From the NCBI GenBank assembly GCA_003952965.2, contig CM025854.1, positions 6,508,387 to 6,572,386 on the forward strand: 64,000 nucleotides of DNA, given 5' to 3'. This DNA comes from Morella rubra (taxonomy: Eukaryota > Streptophyta > Magnoliopsida > Fagales > Myricaceae). The position numbers and the translations under genes were made by a program. The notes below the pieces were generated by a model, which was given only the letters and a program-made list of their open reading frames with translations, made no database searches and was not told where the DNA came from. Positions 1-13,900 of the stretch are shown piece after piece (positions within the stretch are counted from its first letter, which is position 1; the number at the start of each line of letters is the position of its first letter).

Positions 1-3000
1 GTCAATGGAGCTTTTCCCATGGGGTGAGCCTCCGATGCTTAAATCAAGATTTGGAGAAAGGATGCGACTTTAAGATAAGTTTCTCAATGCGTGTAGAATA
101 TGCACCAGGAAGCTTTTATAGGAGAGTCGTTATGCATGCTCCATGGGAGGGAACTGTAGAGGTGGAGAGGGTGTATCGTGCCCTCACTTGTTGCATACGA
201 AATCTCTTTTCCAACTAACTAGTGATAGGTGGGGGAAGGTTCTTTTCGGCTGACGGGACATGACACGGGACGGAGAAGCAAAGGGGATTTAGACAACAAT
301 CCTCAAATTATCCACGAGAGACGTACGACATAGATTTAATTGGGCGTTTGGTTTGACCTTTGGAATTAGGGAGGCAGAGATCAGACTAGCGGGCCTCTCA
401 CTGGAATGATAGTCGGGCTGGTTGTTGCTTACTAAAATCAAATTCATACAGACACTAATTTAAAGTCTTACACAGACGGCCTTAGGTTGATGTTATCGGA
501 GGGATGGGAACTGAACTAAATACGAAGTCGAAGTGAGGAAATTGGTCGGATACCGCATCCTCTATGACCAGGGCCAAATTTTTTAGTTCACATACCAAGG
601 ATATGGGGTGCCAGGGCCTAACTACTTATCAAAATTATATATTTAGGGAGCCAATACTATGGGGTCATAAAGTTAAACGATAGAAACAACGAAAATTGTG
701 GTGGGGCACTTTTCATGGGTATTTGTGTCACATTGGATATCCAAGCAACTAAAAATAAGTCTAACGTTGTTCCATTTGTGGAAGGGTCTCAGCCCCCCGC
801 ACGTCTAGATAAGTCGCGGAGATCCGGTGACAACCCAGAACTCCTCTATCACAGAGAACGCTTATTAAAACAGCAATCTACTTAGGACAATTACAAAATT
901 GCCAAATTATTTTAGTTTTGTTTTCTAGGCCACTTGTGGTCAGGTTTGCTTTAATAAAATTTTTCAGCGACATCGGTGTTAAAAACAAAAAAAAAAAGGT
1001 GGGATAGCGTATAAGCAGGGGTGAAAAGTGAGTTACCTCTTTCGTAATATCCTTATAGTGAATAATAAGCCACTGCAAACACTAACTACAAAACGACAGG
1101 GACGGACAGGCATTTAATTAGAAACTTGTAGCTGGATAGACTCTATTATTAATGGTAAAGCTACTATATGAAATGCTGCGATCTCACATTTGTTCCAGTT
1201 CACAACAACTGAACTCTAAATTATACACATCCAAAAATTTTTGAAATACACAAAAAATTATAATAAATAAAAAAACAGGGGATAATATGGAGCTTTTGCG
1301 TTCCCTTCGTGCGTTTTATTTAGCACCATCATAGTTTTACACGCGAAGGTTGGTGAGAGACTAAAATAGAAGAGAGTAAATTAGGAAATCCAGGGTTATG
1401 CATATTCTATTAGGGTAACTCTAAATGGTTTTAGGCAATACGACGAGGAATCAATGCAGAGGGATCAAGGAAAAATACCAAGTAATTATACGGTTAGAAG
1501 CTCCACTATAACAAATTTACAGGAAGTCCGAATCAAAAATGAGATATATCCACAATTTACAGAGTTCCTAGTTCAAGTAGATGGTATAAATGGACAGATG
1601 TCAAATGGATTTATACTTCTCTTGACTCGATTTTTAAACTGCGGTGAGCTAATTAATTTCTTTGGTCTCCAAGCAGCCATCAGGTCTGGGGCTACCGGGT
1701 ACGCTTTGGGACTTGCCAAGGATATTCTTAAGTATCAATGTTATGGAATCCTACCTTTCCGGGTTAATGGCTTTTTCTTCCATCGCAACAATTTAAACTA
1801 CACAATATCCTGTGTCCCTTCACTGAGTATACAAAGTCAGCCGGGCAGGGATGCCATGATCACTATTGCAAGATCGCAACCCGGGACATCTGGATAAATA
1901 TATGGATGATTTAATCCAGTACTTCTTTAATAACTCCATATGTTCCTAGGCGAGTGGTCATGCATATTGTTATTACTTTAGGATTATGATTTTGTCGATA
2001 TAAAATGTAATTTACGGAGGGGCAGGTACCGGTTGGCACCGCAAAAAAAGACTATGTGAGACGCAAGCTTTTCCTGGTTACGGACCATTGATATGCACAA
2101 ATTTGTTTTTTTTTTTTCATCAGGTTATAGTCTCATTTCATTCGATACAAAGTTTCGTGGTTCACGTATCTAGACTTTTTTAATTTAGTTTTCATTACCG
2201 GACACTATCCGTTTCCATTTTCAAGCATTTTAGATAGAACACTCTTTATCTCATCAAACTTCAGCTTGGCAAACTTCCCATATAACCTTCACCAACGGTT
2301 TTAGGAGACTCACTCCAAGCTAAAAATTTATCCCGATGTGGCGTGCAACACCAGCCTTGGTTCATAAGCGACAGAAGCAAGCCAAAGCCAATTGTGTTTT
2401 CTGGCCATAAGCCTCATTCCAAGGAAGCCAAAACCATTACCCATCACCAATGAAGGAAATGATCCACCGCTCCGGCACCCTTGTTAGTTCAACACGGACA
2501 CCATTACATTTCCACTGTAGGCACCAAGTACCCAATACCTCTTTCAGAGGAGCAATCATACACCAATTCAAATAAGAAATGCTGAAGATAAAAAATTTAT
2601 TGGGTGTTCCAATCACAATTGTTATAATCATTATAACAGCATATTAAGGTTTATTTCTATTTATTTATGTTCACCAGGCTTTCATAAAGAGACCATATAG
2701 AAATGGGCACATTGATTAACACTATTGAAATAGGGCTTTAGGGAAGAACAACTCGCGATTATTGGTATCATGGGAATTGTTGGATCATGTCTGGACGACA
2801 CTTGCACTTCATTCTAATTTCTAGAGGGTTGGAAAAATTAGTGCACAGGTAATAAACTCTCGGATAACGATCAGTACACGGATGAGCTAGAAAAAAAAAT
2901 GTCAGGGGTTTAATAACAAATGAAAAAATGATAGCAAACGATAAAGGGAATGCAGAATTTAAGTTATGTAGAACACTCTCAAGGAGCAAGTTTTGAGCGT

Positions 3001-3100
3001 AAACTACGCAGCAAGAGGTGTACCATAAGAAAATAAATGCACACTTTATTCCATGTCTAGCATCCTGATACCAGTGTTGTAAACGATACAGAAATCTATG
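1..3100. other. No gene recognised
   Basis: I see no supportable gene here. The longest open frame is 147 codons on the plus strand at 1454-1897. It resembles no family I know, has no domain motif, and its flanks show no convincing splice sites. A poly(T) run lies near 2106-2119. CpG is commoner in roughly the first 2.2 kb than in the later plant intergenic DNA. Expected downstream exons of the neighbouring snurportin gene were looked for on the minus strand and not found. Confidence 0.5.
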
Positions 3101-3164
3101 TCCAACCTTCAAAAGCTCCACTATAAATTGCAATTCACTAGGATACAACTCAGTGAAAAGTTAC

Positions 3165-4361
3165 CTGTTGTTGGCTTGGAATCTGTCCTTTACTATCTGT
3201 GTCAATGACATATTGACTACAGTTCTCATCCTTCCACACCAGTGCTAGTGGTGTATTTCCAGTCTGATAATGTGCATGCCTAACAAATAAGAATGAAGAT
3301 GACATTAGGAAGGACATAAATGAAAAAGAAACTTTTTTTGCTTGGTAATAATCTAACCGCACATGGTGGGATATAATCCCTTGACCTCAAACCACGAAGC
3401 AGCATTAAGCCCAAAGGAATCATTGAGTCATAACAGATCAAACAAAATGTATAATACCAATAGGTTCCATGATCTGACACCTCTTAATTTATAGACGCTT
3501 TTCACAATTGAAACGAGCAAAAAGAATGTGACCCACGCTGTAAAGTGACAGGATATGCATTGATGCTACAAATGTGCTTCCTTACACATGGTCTGTCACA
3601 CACAAATCATACGAATTAAAGCCAGAAGTTCTATCTTACAGTCACCAGCCATCCTACTCCTCCAAAGCAATAAAGTACGGAAATGAGGACACTAGAACAG
3701 AGAATATAATTGTGGACAAGGTTCAACAGTTAGGATGCTATCCACTATAACATTCAGAGAAGAACAGCTTATTTCCCAATCCAGGCCCAAAACAAACCCC
3801 AATATGTAACAGCACCCTAGGATAGCAAATATTTTTTAAAACAAGGAGTCTGACACAACAAGAGGCTATATATATTTCCCACCAATGCCCTAGGTATTCC
3901 TAAAGCTTCTCAAGCAGGTCGCGCAGCAATTTAGGAAGCCCAGACTAAAGTTTGCAATTGTAATCCACTCATGGGGTATGGACTGATCTCAAGCACAAAC
4001 TGCACAAAACTACCTCACTTCACATGGATTATGGCCAGATAATAAAAATTGGAAATCTTCCAAAGATATAAGCAACATTGCAAAAGAGTATCATACATCA
4101 CCATGGACCAATAAATTATACATACGGATTTCTCAGCCAATGCAACATTAAAAATTCAAAGCATTTAGCATCGGACACCCTATCAAGGTAAAGGATTTTA
4201 CTTGTTATAAAATATCAAGCCATCCTTGACATAAGGGACTGCTCCCGTATAAGCTGCAGACAGACCAGCCTGGTCACAGTTGTACACTTGAACCAGACAA
4301 AACCTGTACCGATGATAGTATGAAGGTTGGTCGCAAGCACCAGTCTCGGCAAGCTTAGAAA
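3165..4361 (-). CDS. Snurportin-1-like protein, two internal exons (partial)
   Basis: Snurportin-1 is the adaptor that recognises the trimethylguanosine cap of U snRNPs and hands them to importin-beta for nuclear import. Two minus-strand exons are visible: 4202-4361 and 3165-3279. They join in frame across a GT-AG intron (donor at 4201-4200, acceptor AG at 3281-3280), restoring a Lys codon. The joined peptide contains VKDGLIFYNKHAHYQTGN, which aligns with [20 protein letters not shown] as I remember it from human snurportin, and continues with TPLALVWKDENCSQYVIDTD, as in plant homologues. The second exon ends at a clean donor (3164-3163). Upstream of 4361 there is an AG but no pyrimidine tract, and no earlier exon was found. 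Downstream, no continuation was found before the window start. The family assignment is strong. Whether this is a working gene or a stranded fragment is open. Confidence 0.8.
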
Positions 4362-4369
4362 CTGCGTCA

Positions 4370-7300
4370 ATTACATAGTGCCTTCCAGAGTATATAGATT
4401 CTTCGTCGAACTCTGACACTCAGAGAGATTCACGGTTCACGAATTACAGATGAGTTACCGGCAGGCAACAGCACGCCACTGTGCGTTTATCCACACTCGT
4501 AGCTAACATCGTCGATTCATCCGACTGAAGTCACATCCCAAAGAGCATTTTTCGCTTACAAACAAAACTCACAAATCAAGTTATCATCACTCTGCCTTCA
4601 CTCTAAAGGTATCGCGCAGGTTGTCACACACACTAAATCGAGGTCTACAGTACCAAGACGCCGAAACCATATACCCTTATGCACATCTCTCAAGCTACCT
4701 CTCCGAAAGTGCAGTCGAGAGTGAAAAATCGGAGGAGAACAATGTACTGAAGCGAGAGGCCTCGAAAGAGTCTCTGTGTCACCCACTCTTACGACACGTT
4801 TGGGAGCACAGTATGGGAAATCCGCGAGTTAGTAGCACATAAGAAACCATTATTCGGGAGACCTCTTCCACTCGCGGACAATCCTTCTTCTAGCGCCTAA
4901 CTGTTGTAAAATCCGAGTTATCGAAACGACAAATCGACTCCTCCTCTTCCCCACCGGCCCTATTCGCAATACACATCCAGCGTATGCCCACCGCACAATA
5001 CAGAACTACAGTTTGAGCTATTGGCACTCATTTGTGGAGAAGGGAACATATCGAGAAATTGAAGGAAAGAATAAGAGACCTGAGGAAAGATGTGGAAGCC
5101 AGTCAATTTAGTAAGCGTGAGTATCGAATCAAGGAGTCTATCATGGGTACAATACACTCGGTGATGAGGACCATAGGTCACATCTGTCCAGTACTGAAAC
5201 ATTTAAGCCGGAAGTCTATGCCGAGCCTTCTAGAGTCTGGCGCGAGGCTAAGCTGAGAGCTCTAATTCATCGAATTTTTGCGCCTCGTGACGAATGCATT
5301 CGAGCGAGTAATTTCGGGACCACATTTCAAAGTTCGTGCTGTATATTCGACTTTGAGAGACACTTTGCGTAGTCAATGTGGTATACACGCGGACGTTCAG
5401 ACTCTTATGGGGGCTCGATGCGGCGTCATCGGGCTATCGATCAGGAAAATAGAGGATCAATACAGAGGACAGGTGTGAATTGGAGGGCTTATCACAGAGC
5501 ACAGATGGCATGTTTGCTATGGGTGAACGATCCTGAGCTAGGGTTCAGATCATCGTGCATTATGCCGCGACGTAGGGAGATTTTATCATACGATGCTGCC
5601 TCCTGGATGTCGGAGTCGGAACGGAGTTTTTTGAGAGCTTAGGTCGTGTAGAATATGGAGCCGCCGATACATTAATCGCGTAGGCCCAAATTTCCCTTCT
5701 GCTCGGCGTCCACTCTCCTATCAAGTATGGAGGTGGACTCGCTTCCCTTTACCTGTATGATTTATGAAGCAACAAAGTACAATCTGACCTTAAAGCGCGA
5801 ACCGTAGTCGTAAGGGCCTTCTCTTCCTAATACATATGATTTTCCTCATTTGCTCTTAGTTGTGATGCGCACAGCGAATTATTATTATAACGGACTGATA
5901 AAGAAATTATAAAGTTCTTCGTGCTGATTATGTTAAAGCCATGTTTTTTGAGGATCTAATACTCCCCACACTCTGTGCTACCTAGCTTCAACATTGAATT
6001 TTTGTCGATATATATTATCTCCAAAGAATGGGGATCAAAGACGAACTTTTTGCTCTAAGTGTTTAGAGGTTAAGAGGCAGACACAATGCGGCCGAAATTA
6101 GAGGCAGATATTGCGCTAAAACTATTGCACCCAACGTGTTGATATACTACGCTGGTGCCAAGAAGGACGTGGCAAAGAGTGCAGAACGATCGTCGCTATT
6201 GTATATTGGCGAACACGCTAAATTGAACACACTGTGAACACCGCCAAGAAAGCTACTACAGTGCTCATTTCACATTCAGATATAGCTATAATCCTATCAC
6301 TCGTTGGCAGAGAAATGCGTGGCCGCTCAGACGGTTATATCGATGAAGATTAGGAAGAAAGAAGGCAGATTTCCCTCCGGATATTGGGATCGTTGCAACG
6401 TGGTCTAGATCAACTTACTTGAAAGAGAACATTATAGGCCGGCTATATGGATATCTGGGTTAGGGGAAACGGTCGAAATATTACTCGCGAAAGGACGTAC
6501 TCGTGTTTGGATGATGATATAGTTTGTCAAATAAAGCGCGATTATTGCTCGAGGATCAGATCTGCCGTATAATACTTGTTCCTCGGGGAGCCGATTCCTT
6601 TCGACTCGGGCGACCGCTCACATCCGGTGGTGCGTAATGTATTTTTGAGAATTAAAATTCACTCTGTGATTTTTCAAGGGACCCGACTCCGGACCAATTC
6701 GCTATCGTTTCTGTAAATCCTCTTTCGTAACATATTAAAGATATTATGCTAATGTCCTAACGGATCTAAACGCTATTGAAATATTTGTCATGAAAAATAC
6801 TTTCTACAATAAGAGAATTCGGGTGTGCGCACATCTACCGCCTCACTCACAAACTAATTTTTTTTGGTGAACTATTTAGCCTTGTGAAACAATATGTTGC
6901 GCAAGCAGGGGTTTATTTTATGAGTACAATCAAATTGCGAGGTGAGATAAATTTATTTGGTATAGTTCTCATTCATACTGAGGGAGCAGTTTTTCGCACA
7001 CATATGCAGTCACAGCATCTTCCTGAATCTTTCACTTTTCGCTCATAGATTCTTATCTTCCTTGGTAGGTTCATTTAGGGCACTAAATTTATTCAGTATG
7101 TATCCTGAGTAAATGCCGCCTATAAGCATACCGCGTTCGGAAACTGAGGTAGCTAGGTAAAAGTCTTGATTAATATGTTCCTCACAAGTGGGAAGTATAT
7201 TAATAACGACGCTCAAGGTTCATAAGATACACTAGAGTGTGTTGACTTACGCTGCAGTGCTTCTCTCTTTCTTTGTGCCAGTAATGGTGTAGAAGCTTTC

Positions 7301-10300
7301 TTATACAAGAGGTTAAGTTGGCTAGAGCCACTTAATTTTTATTCCGGCAAGGACCAGGTTCCATAGACACTTCTATTTCCACTTCAATTGGTTAAATATA
7401 TTTTAAAACCCCATATTTGCAACTTCATTCACGGAGTTTCACTGGTATTCCATCCACCGTGATTTATACAATTCTCTTTGGATTTGTAATCTTTCTGGTC
7501 TCAAAATTGTCATATATTTTCTCTTACACATATCTGGCACAACACGACATCATATTTGATTCCACTGAAAGTCATTTACTGCTCTATTTCTTTTTGTAGG
7601 CTGTGCTATAGATTGGTGAGGTAGAAGCATACAATGGAGCCTACTCACGCGGTTTGCTGTTTCTTATCATCATCCTTCAAATTGACAAAAGATTATATTT
7701 TTATTTTATGGTTTCCCAGTCTATGGTGGGATGCGTCTAAGGTTTTGAAATGTCTTTTAGGTGATTAAAATTTTTCCGGGTACCAGGCAGATTGTAGACC
7801 AGAATTTCTCCTTTATTGGACTGGATATCAATCAATCTAATTTCCACCCTTATTAGTTAGCCGACACCGCTACTATTAGTATGATATTAATAAGGGAGGA
7901 AAAATATTGTTGACATATAATTTTTTCTTCTTCACGCAATACCATCGGGGTGGTAACATCTCCTCTCTATCTATCATGAACGTTTTCTTGATGCAAATGT
8001 GGTAGAGTGGTGCCTACTTTTTACTATAGAAGAATAGACATATTAGTTACTCTTTACCCAGAGGAGGTGAACACGGGGCAGCTACTGAAGATTGAGTAAT
8101 AGCATGGCAAATTCAGGCCTTCATCGTATCGAGAGCGAAAGTCAATCTCATCTCATGGGAGCTGTCTGACAATAGAGAGGAACCAACATACGATTTTATC
8201 ACTTTTGAATGCGGGAGATCTGAGAGCTAGAAACGATATCCTTCTGAAGCTAAGTTCAATATCATTTGTCTCCAAACCTCGGGCCAGAATAAAAACCACA
8301 TAAGTGGTGTATGAGAATCCACTCGTGGAAAATGGATTACCGTTCACTCTGGGTCGAACTAATTAGACCATATTTACAATAATGATCGGAAGATGAGGGA
8401 CACTTTCAGAACCTACCCTATAGTCCTACTAGATAGACTGCCGCAACTCGGAGAAAAAAACTTAATATAGACGCACATGCACACTTTTTATGGGGCAGGA
8501 AAAATCACCTATTGTATGGAGGGACGTAGGACTTATAAAATGGGTATCTTGTCAGCATAATCCAACAAAATTATGCAAAATATTGCGAGGATTTCTTGGT
8601 TGTATATGAAAACATGTTCACAAAATTCTAATTGTCCTCTAGAAGAAATATACAACTCATAAATAATAGAGAACTTACTTATCGAGGATACTATGAGCTT
8701 CCCAGCCTGGTGCTAAATTTGAACAACCATATAATGGAATATAAGGACGAATACAGTAAGAAGACTTAATTCAAATCGAAACTAGTAGGGAGAATAGACA
8801 GGTAATCTGACCTTTTGATTTTGGCTTTTCTCCATCTGCAAACACTAACTGTTTATAACAAAGGAGGAAATTTTCTAAGAAACTTAATAACTAGCTAGGA
8901 TATAAAATATAATTGTCTTCCACAGATTCAATCTTACTATTAAATCCAATGAACTACGCAATCAATTGTACAAACCAAGTCATTAACTCATCCAAAGGTA
9001 ATTCAAACACACATATCTGGTGTGAAGTCAAGATATTTGACGGTTTCGATAGATTCGTAGAGGATACTGATATGTATTTTCTCAGGCCAGCAACCAACTA
9101 TATTCTACGTCATTTAGAATTGTGTTTTAAGATCTATCTAATCATATAAATAGTAAAATAACATTAAGAGTAAATACTCAAAAAGGGTTGTTTGATCAGC
9201 ACTACGAACAGATCGATAAGACGTATATTTGTGGTATGATCAAGGCGAGTATATTTCATTCTCTTTCAGCACCATGTGAACTCTTCTAATTAAACAGAGA
9301 AAAAATCTATCGTGTTTTCCCATGGTTGGAAAAGCAACCGGGAGAGCGGGTGTTATATTTAAATATCCACTATTTTCTAAAATGAGATACACAAGATCGC
9401 AATCATTATATAGATTTCTATCTACCGGGGTAGCATAGCATACTAGAGAGAGGTTACCGTTTCTAACTGCTTACTCCACCAATGACTTAAGCTTCAATAT
9501 CAATCTGATTATATCATGCGAATACCACCTAAATGCGTATAGAACGCATTTAGAACAGAAGATCATAAAGACAAAAGAGGAAAGCCGGATTGATCTACCA
9601 CACCAATCCTTGTGCAGAAGAAATCTATTAATTTTGATATGACCACTGCACACTTCAGGTACCTAAGGATATGGTTAACTTGCCCAGCAATCATCTACTT
9701 CTAGAATTGCGCCTTGGAAGCGCTTCACATGTCAACTTGAGTAGAAAAAATGCGAAAGAATAGTCGAGTTTGATGGGGAATAGAAAAAGCCATCGGAACG
9801 AAACGTAAAATATATACCTCCATTCAAGTTCGATTAAACTGTGTCGGAGCTAACATTATCGAGGGCAAGCCAATTCCGTCAAATTTAAAGTGCTGGGCCA
9901 GCGTTCATCAACTTCGAGTATACGGAACTAAGGGAAATCAGTGCACTTTCCTTGGGAGAAAGCATTTATTCATTATAGTGAGAGCGATGATAGTGAGAGC
10001 GTAACGCAGTAGGTAATCAACCTTATGATGGTATTTCATCAAGAATCTTTATGGACGTGGTATTTCTCATGGGACGTAAAAAAAACAGCATGCTTTTTTG
10101 TTGGGTTTTTTGTTGCTATATATATTATTCTCACGCTGTAACACCTGCCCTCATTACAAGACGTCCAGCCTCTTCTTCTGCCTCTTTTATTCTATTGAAA
10201 CATGGGTCAACAGGCAAGAAATACCCTTATAGTTGTTGTGGCAGGGTGTCCGCCAAGAGATGTTAATGGGAACCTCAAGAGCGCACAGAGATTGAGGGCA

Positions 10301-13300
10301 AAGCATCTTTACGTAAATCTTCGGAGTTATCCTAAAACTACACTATTGTGACGAAGAGGAGCTGACCCCAACCTCTAATATGAATAATATTTTGTGCCAC
10401 GTAGAGCCATGCCCACAACATAAATCTGGCGAGTCTCCCCAGAGCAACTGGTCGGTGTGTATCTCTTCATAGGCTACTAATAGACAAGCATTTGAACAGA
10501 TATGGCTCTTATTAATGTGTGAACCGCGTACAAGTCCAGTTACCAGTGTTTCTTCCTAGGTCACCTTGAGGAACAATACGTACAAGTAATCGAAAATTGG
10601 CATTAACCAATATCTTAGATTGTCAGGTTCTTTGAATTTTAGATTCATGACGTATAATGACCTCTTTTCGCGATTGACATTATGTCACTATGGTCAACAT
10701 CCCTAGAGGTCTCCGATTTGAGTCACTTATTCCTAACTTTTATCACGCACGAAAGACTCTCTCACTAAAACCAATTTGAATTATAAGTCTTAGCAACCAG
10801 TAGTCTATGGGTGTTGGCTGCGAGTGGATCGCCCAAGAACTCGTGACCCTTCCAATGTCACCACGGGCTACTTTTGGCAATGCTATTTGCAGGAGTGATA
10901 ATATAACACACATGAGACGATTAAGTAACTCGCGCTTGGCTGGTCACAAATCTAATTGGACGGGAGAAGTGGACACGAGGATTATTTCGCAAATGACAGT
11001 ATAACTATGGGAACGCTCATTAAACGGCGCTTCCTGTTAGTGGCGGAGTAGATTTCACATGTGAGAGAAATCAACGAGATCGTGCAGCAGACATAAGATA
11101 GGGAAATCTCTCCGCGGGAAAAGAGATTACTTTACGAGAGTAGCATCACAACCGAAACCCAGGTGGAATGGGACATGATATGTGCGAAAAAGTCTGATTC
11201 CTAAGAGTACATTATTACGACTTATTGTGGATGAATTGTACCACAGTGCGTAATATCTCTCCTTGCTGATTGTTTATCTAGAGAAGTCATAAATCTTTCC
11301 ACATATTATTTCCGATCCGTTTCTACGTCTGTAGATCATTTATAGAATCTCTTTTTGTTTAGTGATTATGAAGTTTAATAAAAGTATGAGTGTGTCCTTG
11401 CTTACTAGTGGCTGAAGGGTCGTCTATTTTCCTATCATCTGTCATTCGTTGTTGGTGGTGCGGCAGCATTACTATTCAAAATATCTACTAGCATAAAATA
11501 CGTGTACTGAATAAATCCTCAAAAATTCTAAGGTGGATTTTTCTCAGTTTCTTCATTTTTTTTCTTGGCATGTCATAAATATTCACTATTTAACTACTCA
11601 AAGCATCGAAATCAAGTTCCTTAAAACTTGCTTATCAAAGCACTATAAAATTTCCTAATTTCAACATAGAGAAAATTGGTATAAAGTCAGTGGCAGACAT
11701 CGTATGGAGAAATCACCCGCGAGGACAGTTAAATCGTTCCATGATGTGGGTATTCAACTTGAGAGGACAATCATTTAATGTGTTTTGATCATAAAGCTTT
11801 ACCACGAACTTTATTTGAGTTTCTCTAGAGAGATAAAAACGGCACAAGACCAATATATTGTAGGTATATTATCCATAAAAAAATTGAAAAAAAGATAAAT
11901 ATAATAATACCCTTCGTCATTTCTCATGCTTAAATATTTCATTTTCAATATTAGGGTATAAATTTAGTCATAAAGGAGTAAAAGGGTTACAAGAATTGCG
12001 ACTTCGAATCATTTTGATCCGTTTATTTCATGTATTTTATCACTTTGCTTTTATAAGAATAATTATTAGGACACTATTTCATTACTGATTTTCTAAAATT
12101 AAATCAATTTACATTGACTTTAACTACCTCAATCGAATTTTGTTATATAATGGAATATCTCGAACTAGGAGTGTGGCAAGGAAAAAAGACATACGTAATT
12201 TTTAATGCACAATCGAGCATACTTATGGTACTCGGTTATTGGTGGCGCTCAAATAGGAATACCAACTTATCGACATCAATGATTATCCCATTTGAAGGGA
12301 CACTTGGAGTAAGCAATATTTAGCAAGTGCTTGAGGAATTAGTTGTCCAAATCTTGGAAAACAGGCTATAGTGCATAAGTGATGGAAATTGCTCAATAAA
12401 ACATGACATGAAGGAACAGCTAATATTTGAATCTGGGAAATATGTAGGCAAAACAGAGGAAACACCAAAACACACCTAATGCTTTATCAGTTATTCTAAC
12501 GCTTAATATTAGGTTTTTTGGTCTATGTGTAATCTTATTTACGCATACTCTTAGCATCGTTTACTCGGATATATCGGTGCCGGCACAAAAGAAATATATT
12601 CAGAATAGGTCTCTAAAGCCAAATATTCTAGGTATTGTGTACAATGATACGAGAGAGATACCAAATCGCTCACCAATAAAATAAGCGGAGAAAGATCTAA
12701 AAGGAAATGACATGGTAATGATTATGATAAACCACATGGGTAGCATTTCGAGCCTGATGTCAAATGTCTAATTATCTAATTTTTTTGTATCATAAAATGT
12801 GGACTATCAACTGGTAGGGGCACATGACATGCTATGGCCCTTTAATTGGAGACATGGAAGTGAGTCAGAGAACACATAAGAGGTTTGAGAATGAAGATAA
12901 AATATTCTAAGCTATTCACAAAAATAACAACAAGAAATAGATCGGGGATAATTAAGAAATAAATGGTGAAGCAAATGGACCTAGCTAGTATGGGATCAGC
13001 TCATAACATTGATATCTATCTCACATCTGGTAGCTTTCTTATATGCAGATAATGGGACAAAAAATAGAGAGAGAGAACCTTCCGACTATTCCAAAGTAGC
13101 AAAGTCCCAGAAAAATTTGAGAGAGTCTGAATGATATTGAGTTAGGGGGATAAATATAATTAACACATTGAACAATCTATCCAATAAGATGGAACTGATC
13201 GAAATATCGTGTAATATATGGTAGAGAACGTGAAAAAGGTACAGAATATCTTAATGCAGGTAATATCTTAATCCTAAATATTTCTAGATAAAATTTCCTG

Positions 13301-13900
13301 CTAAAGATCGTCTATCAGGTGGGAGTTAATGTTGAACGAGTATCGAGTGACATTAAAGAAAAGGGGAAAAAATATATTTTTAAAGGGGTTTGGATTCAAT
13401 CCTAATAATAAGATCTCAATAGATTCTAACAAATGATTTATATTTAGCCACCTCATTATTGATGTCTATAGCCGGGCCTAGATCAAATTATCTAAAAATA
13501 ATATCAAAAAAATATAACAGTAAACTTAAATTAACTAACAATAGACTAACTAAAAATGAACCATTGATATAACTCATTAATGCAGCGATAGAATAAGAGC
13601 TGTTTATTAAGACTATATTAGGATTCTAACTCGAGCCCTTTAGGTGTCTAATATTCTTCTCTTTATTTTCTTTGCATCATCTCTAAATTCTAAGAGTTTT
13701 GGTTTTAATTGTATAACTCTTTATCTTTGCTTATAACATTCTAAACCCCCATAATCAAAAAACTCTTATAACTTGCTTCACATGGTTGTTAAATTGCTAT
13801 GGTTCTTAATTGGGTATGACTCATCTATGTTTAATTATTATTTTATTTATAACATAAAGTACATACCAAAGAAGGGGGGCCGAATAATTAATGTACCATA
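4370..13900. other. 9.5 kb with no recognisable gene or repeat
   Basis: No protein family, splice-consistent exon chain, transposon end, tandem repeat or RNA gene could be supported on either strand. All open frames are short (about 60-90 codons) and give peptides without low-complexity or domain signatures. The part from about 4.4 to 6.7 kb is relatively rich in G+C and CpG. Composition then drifts to AT-rich by 11-13.9 kb. The long A/T runs, microsatellites and transposon relics that mark the rest of the window are nearly absent. I see nothing that assigns a function. Confidence 0.5.

Noticed and set aside
1454-1897. 147-codon open frame, plus strand
   Set aside because: No known domain, no homologue recognised, no splice or UTR context. 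In a region with no other coding signal a frame of this length can arise by chance.
4598-5642. Cluster of overlapping 60-90 codon frames on both strands
   Set aside because: Frames overlap in conflicting directions, none is recognised, and the local base composition favours chance open frames.
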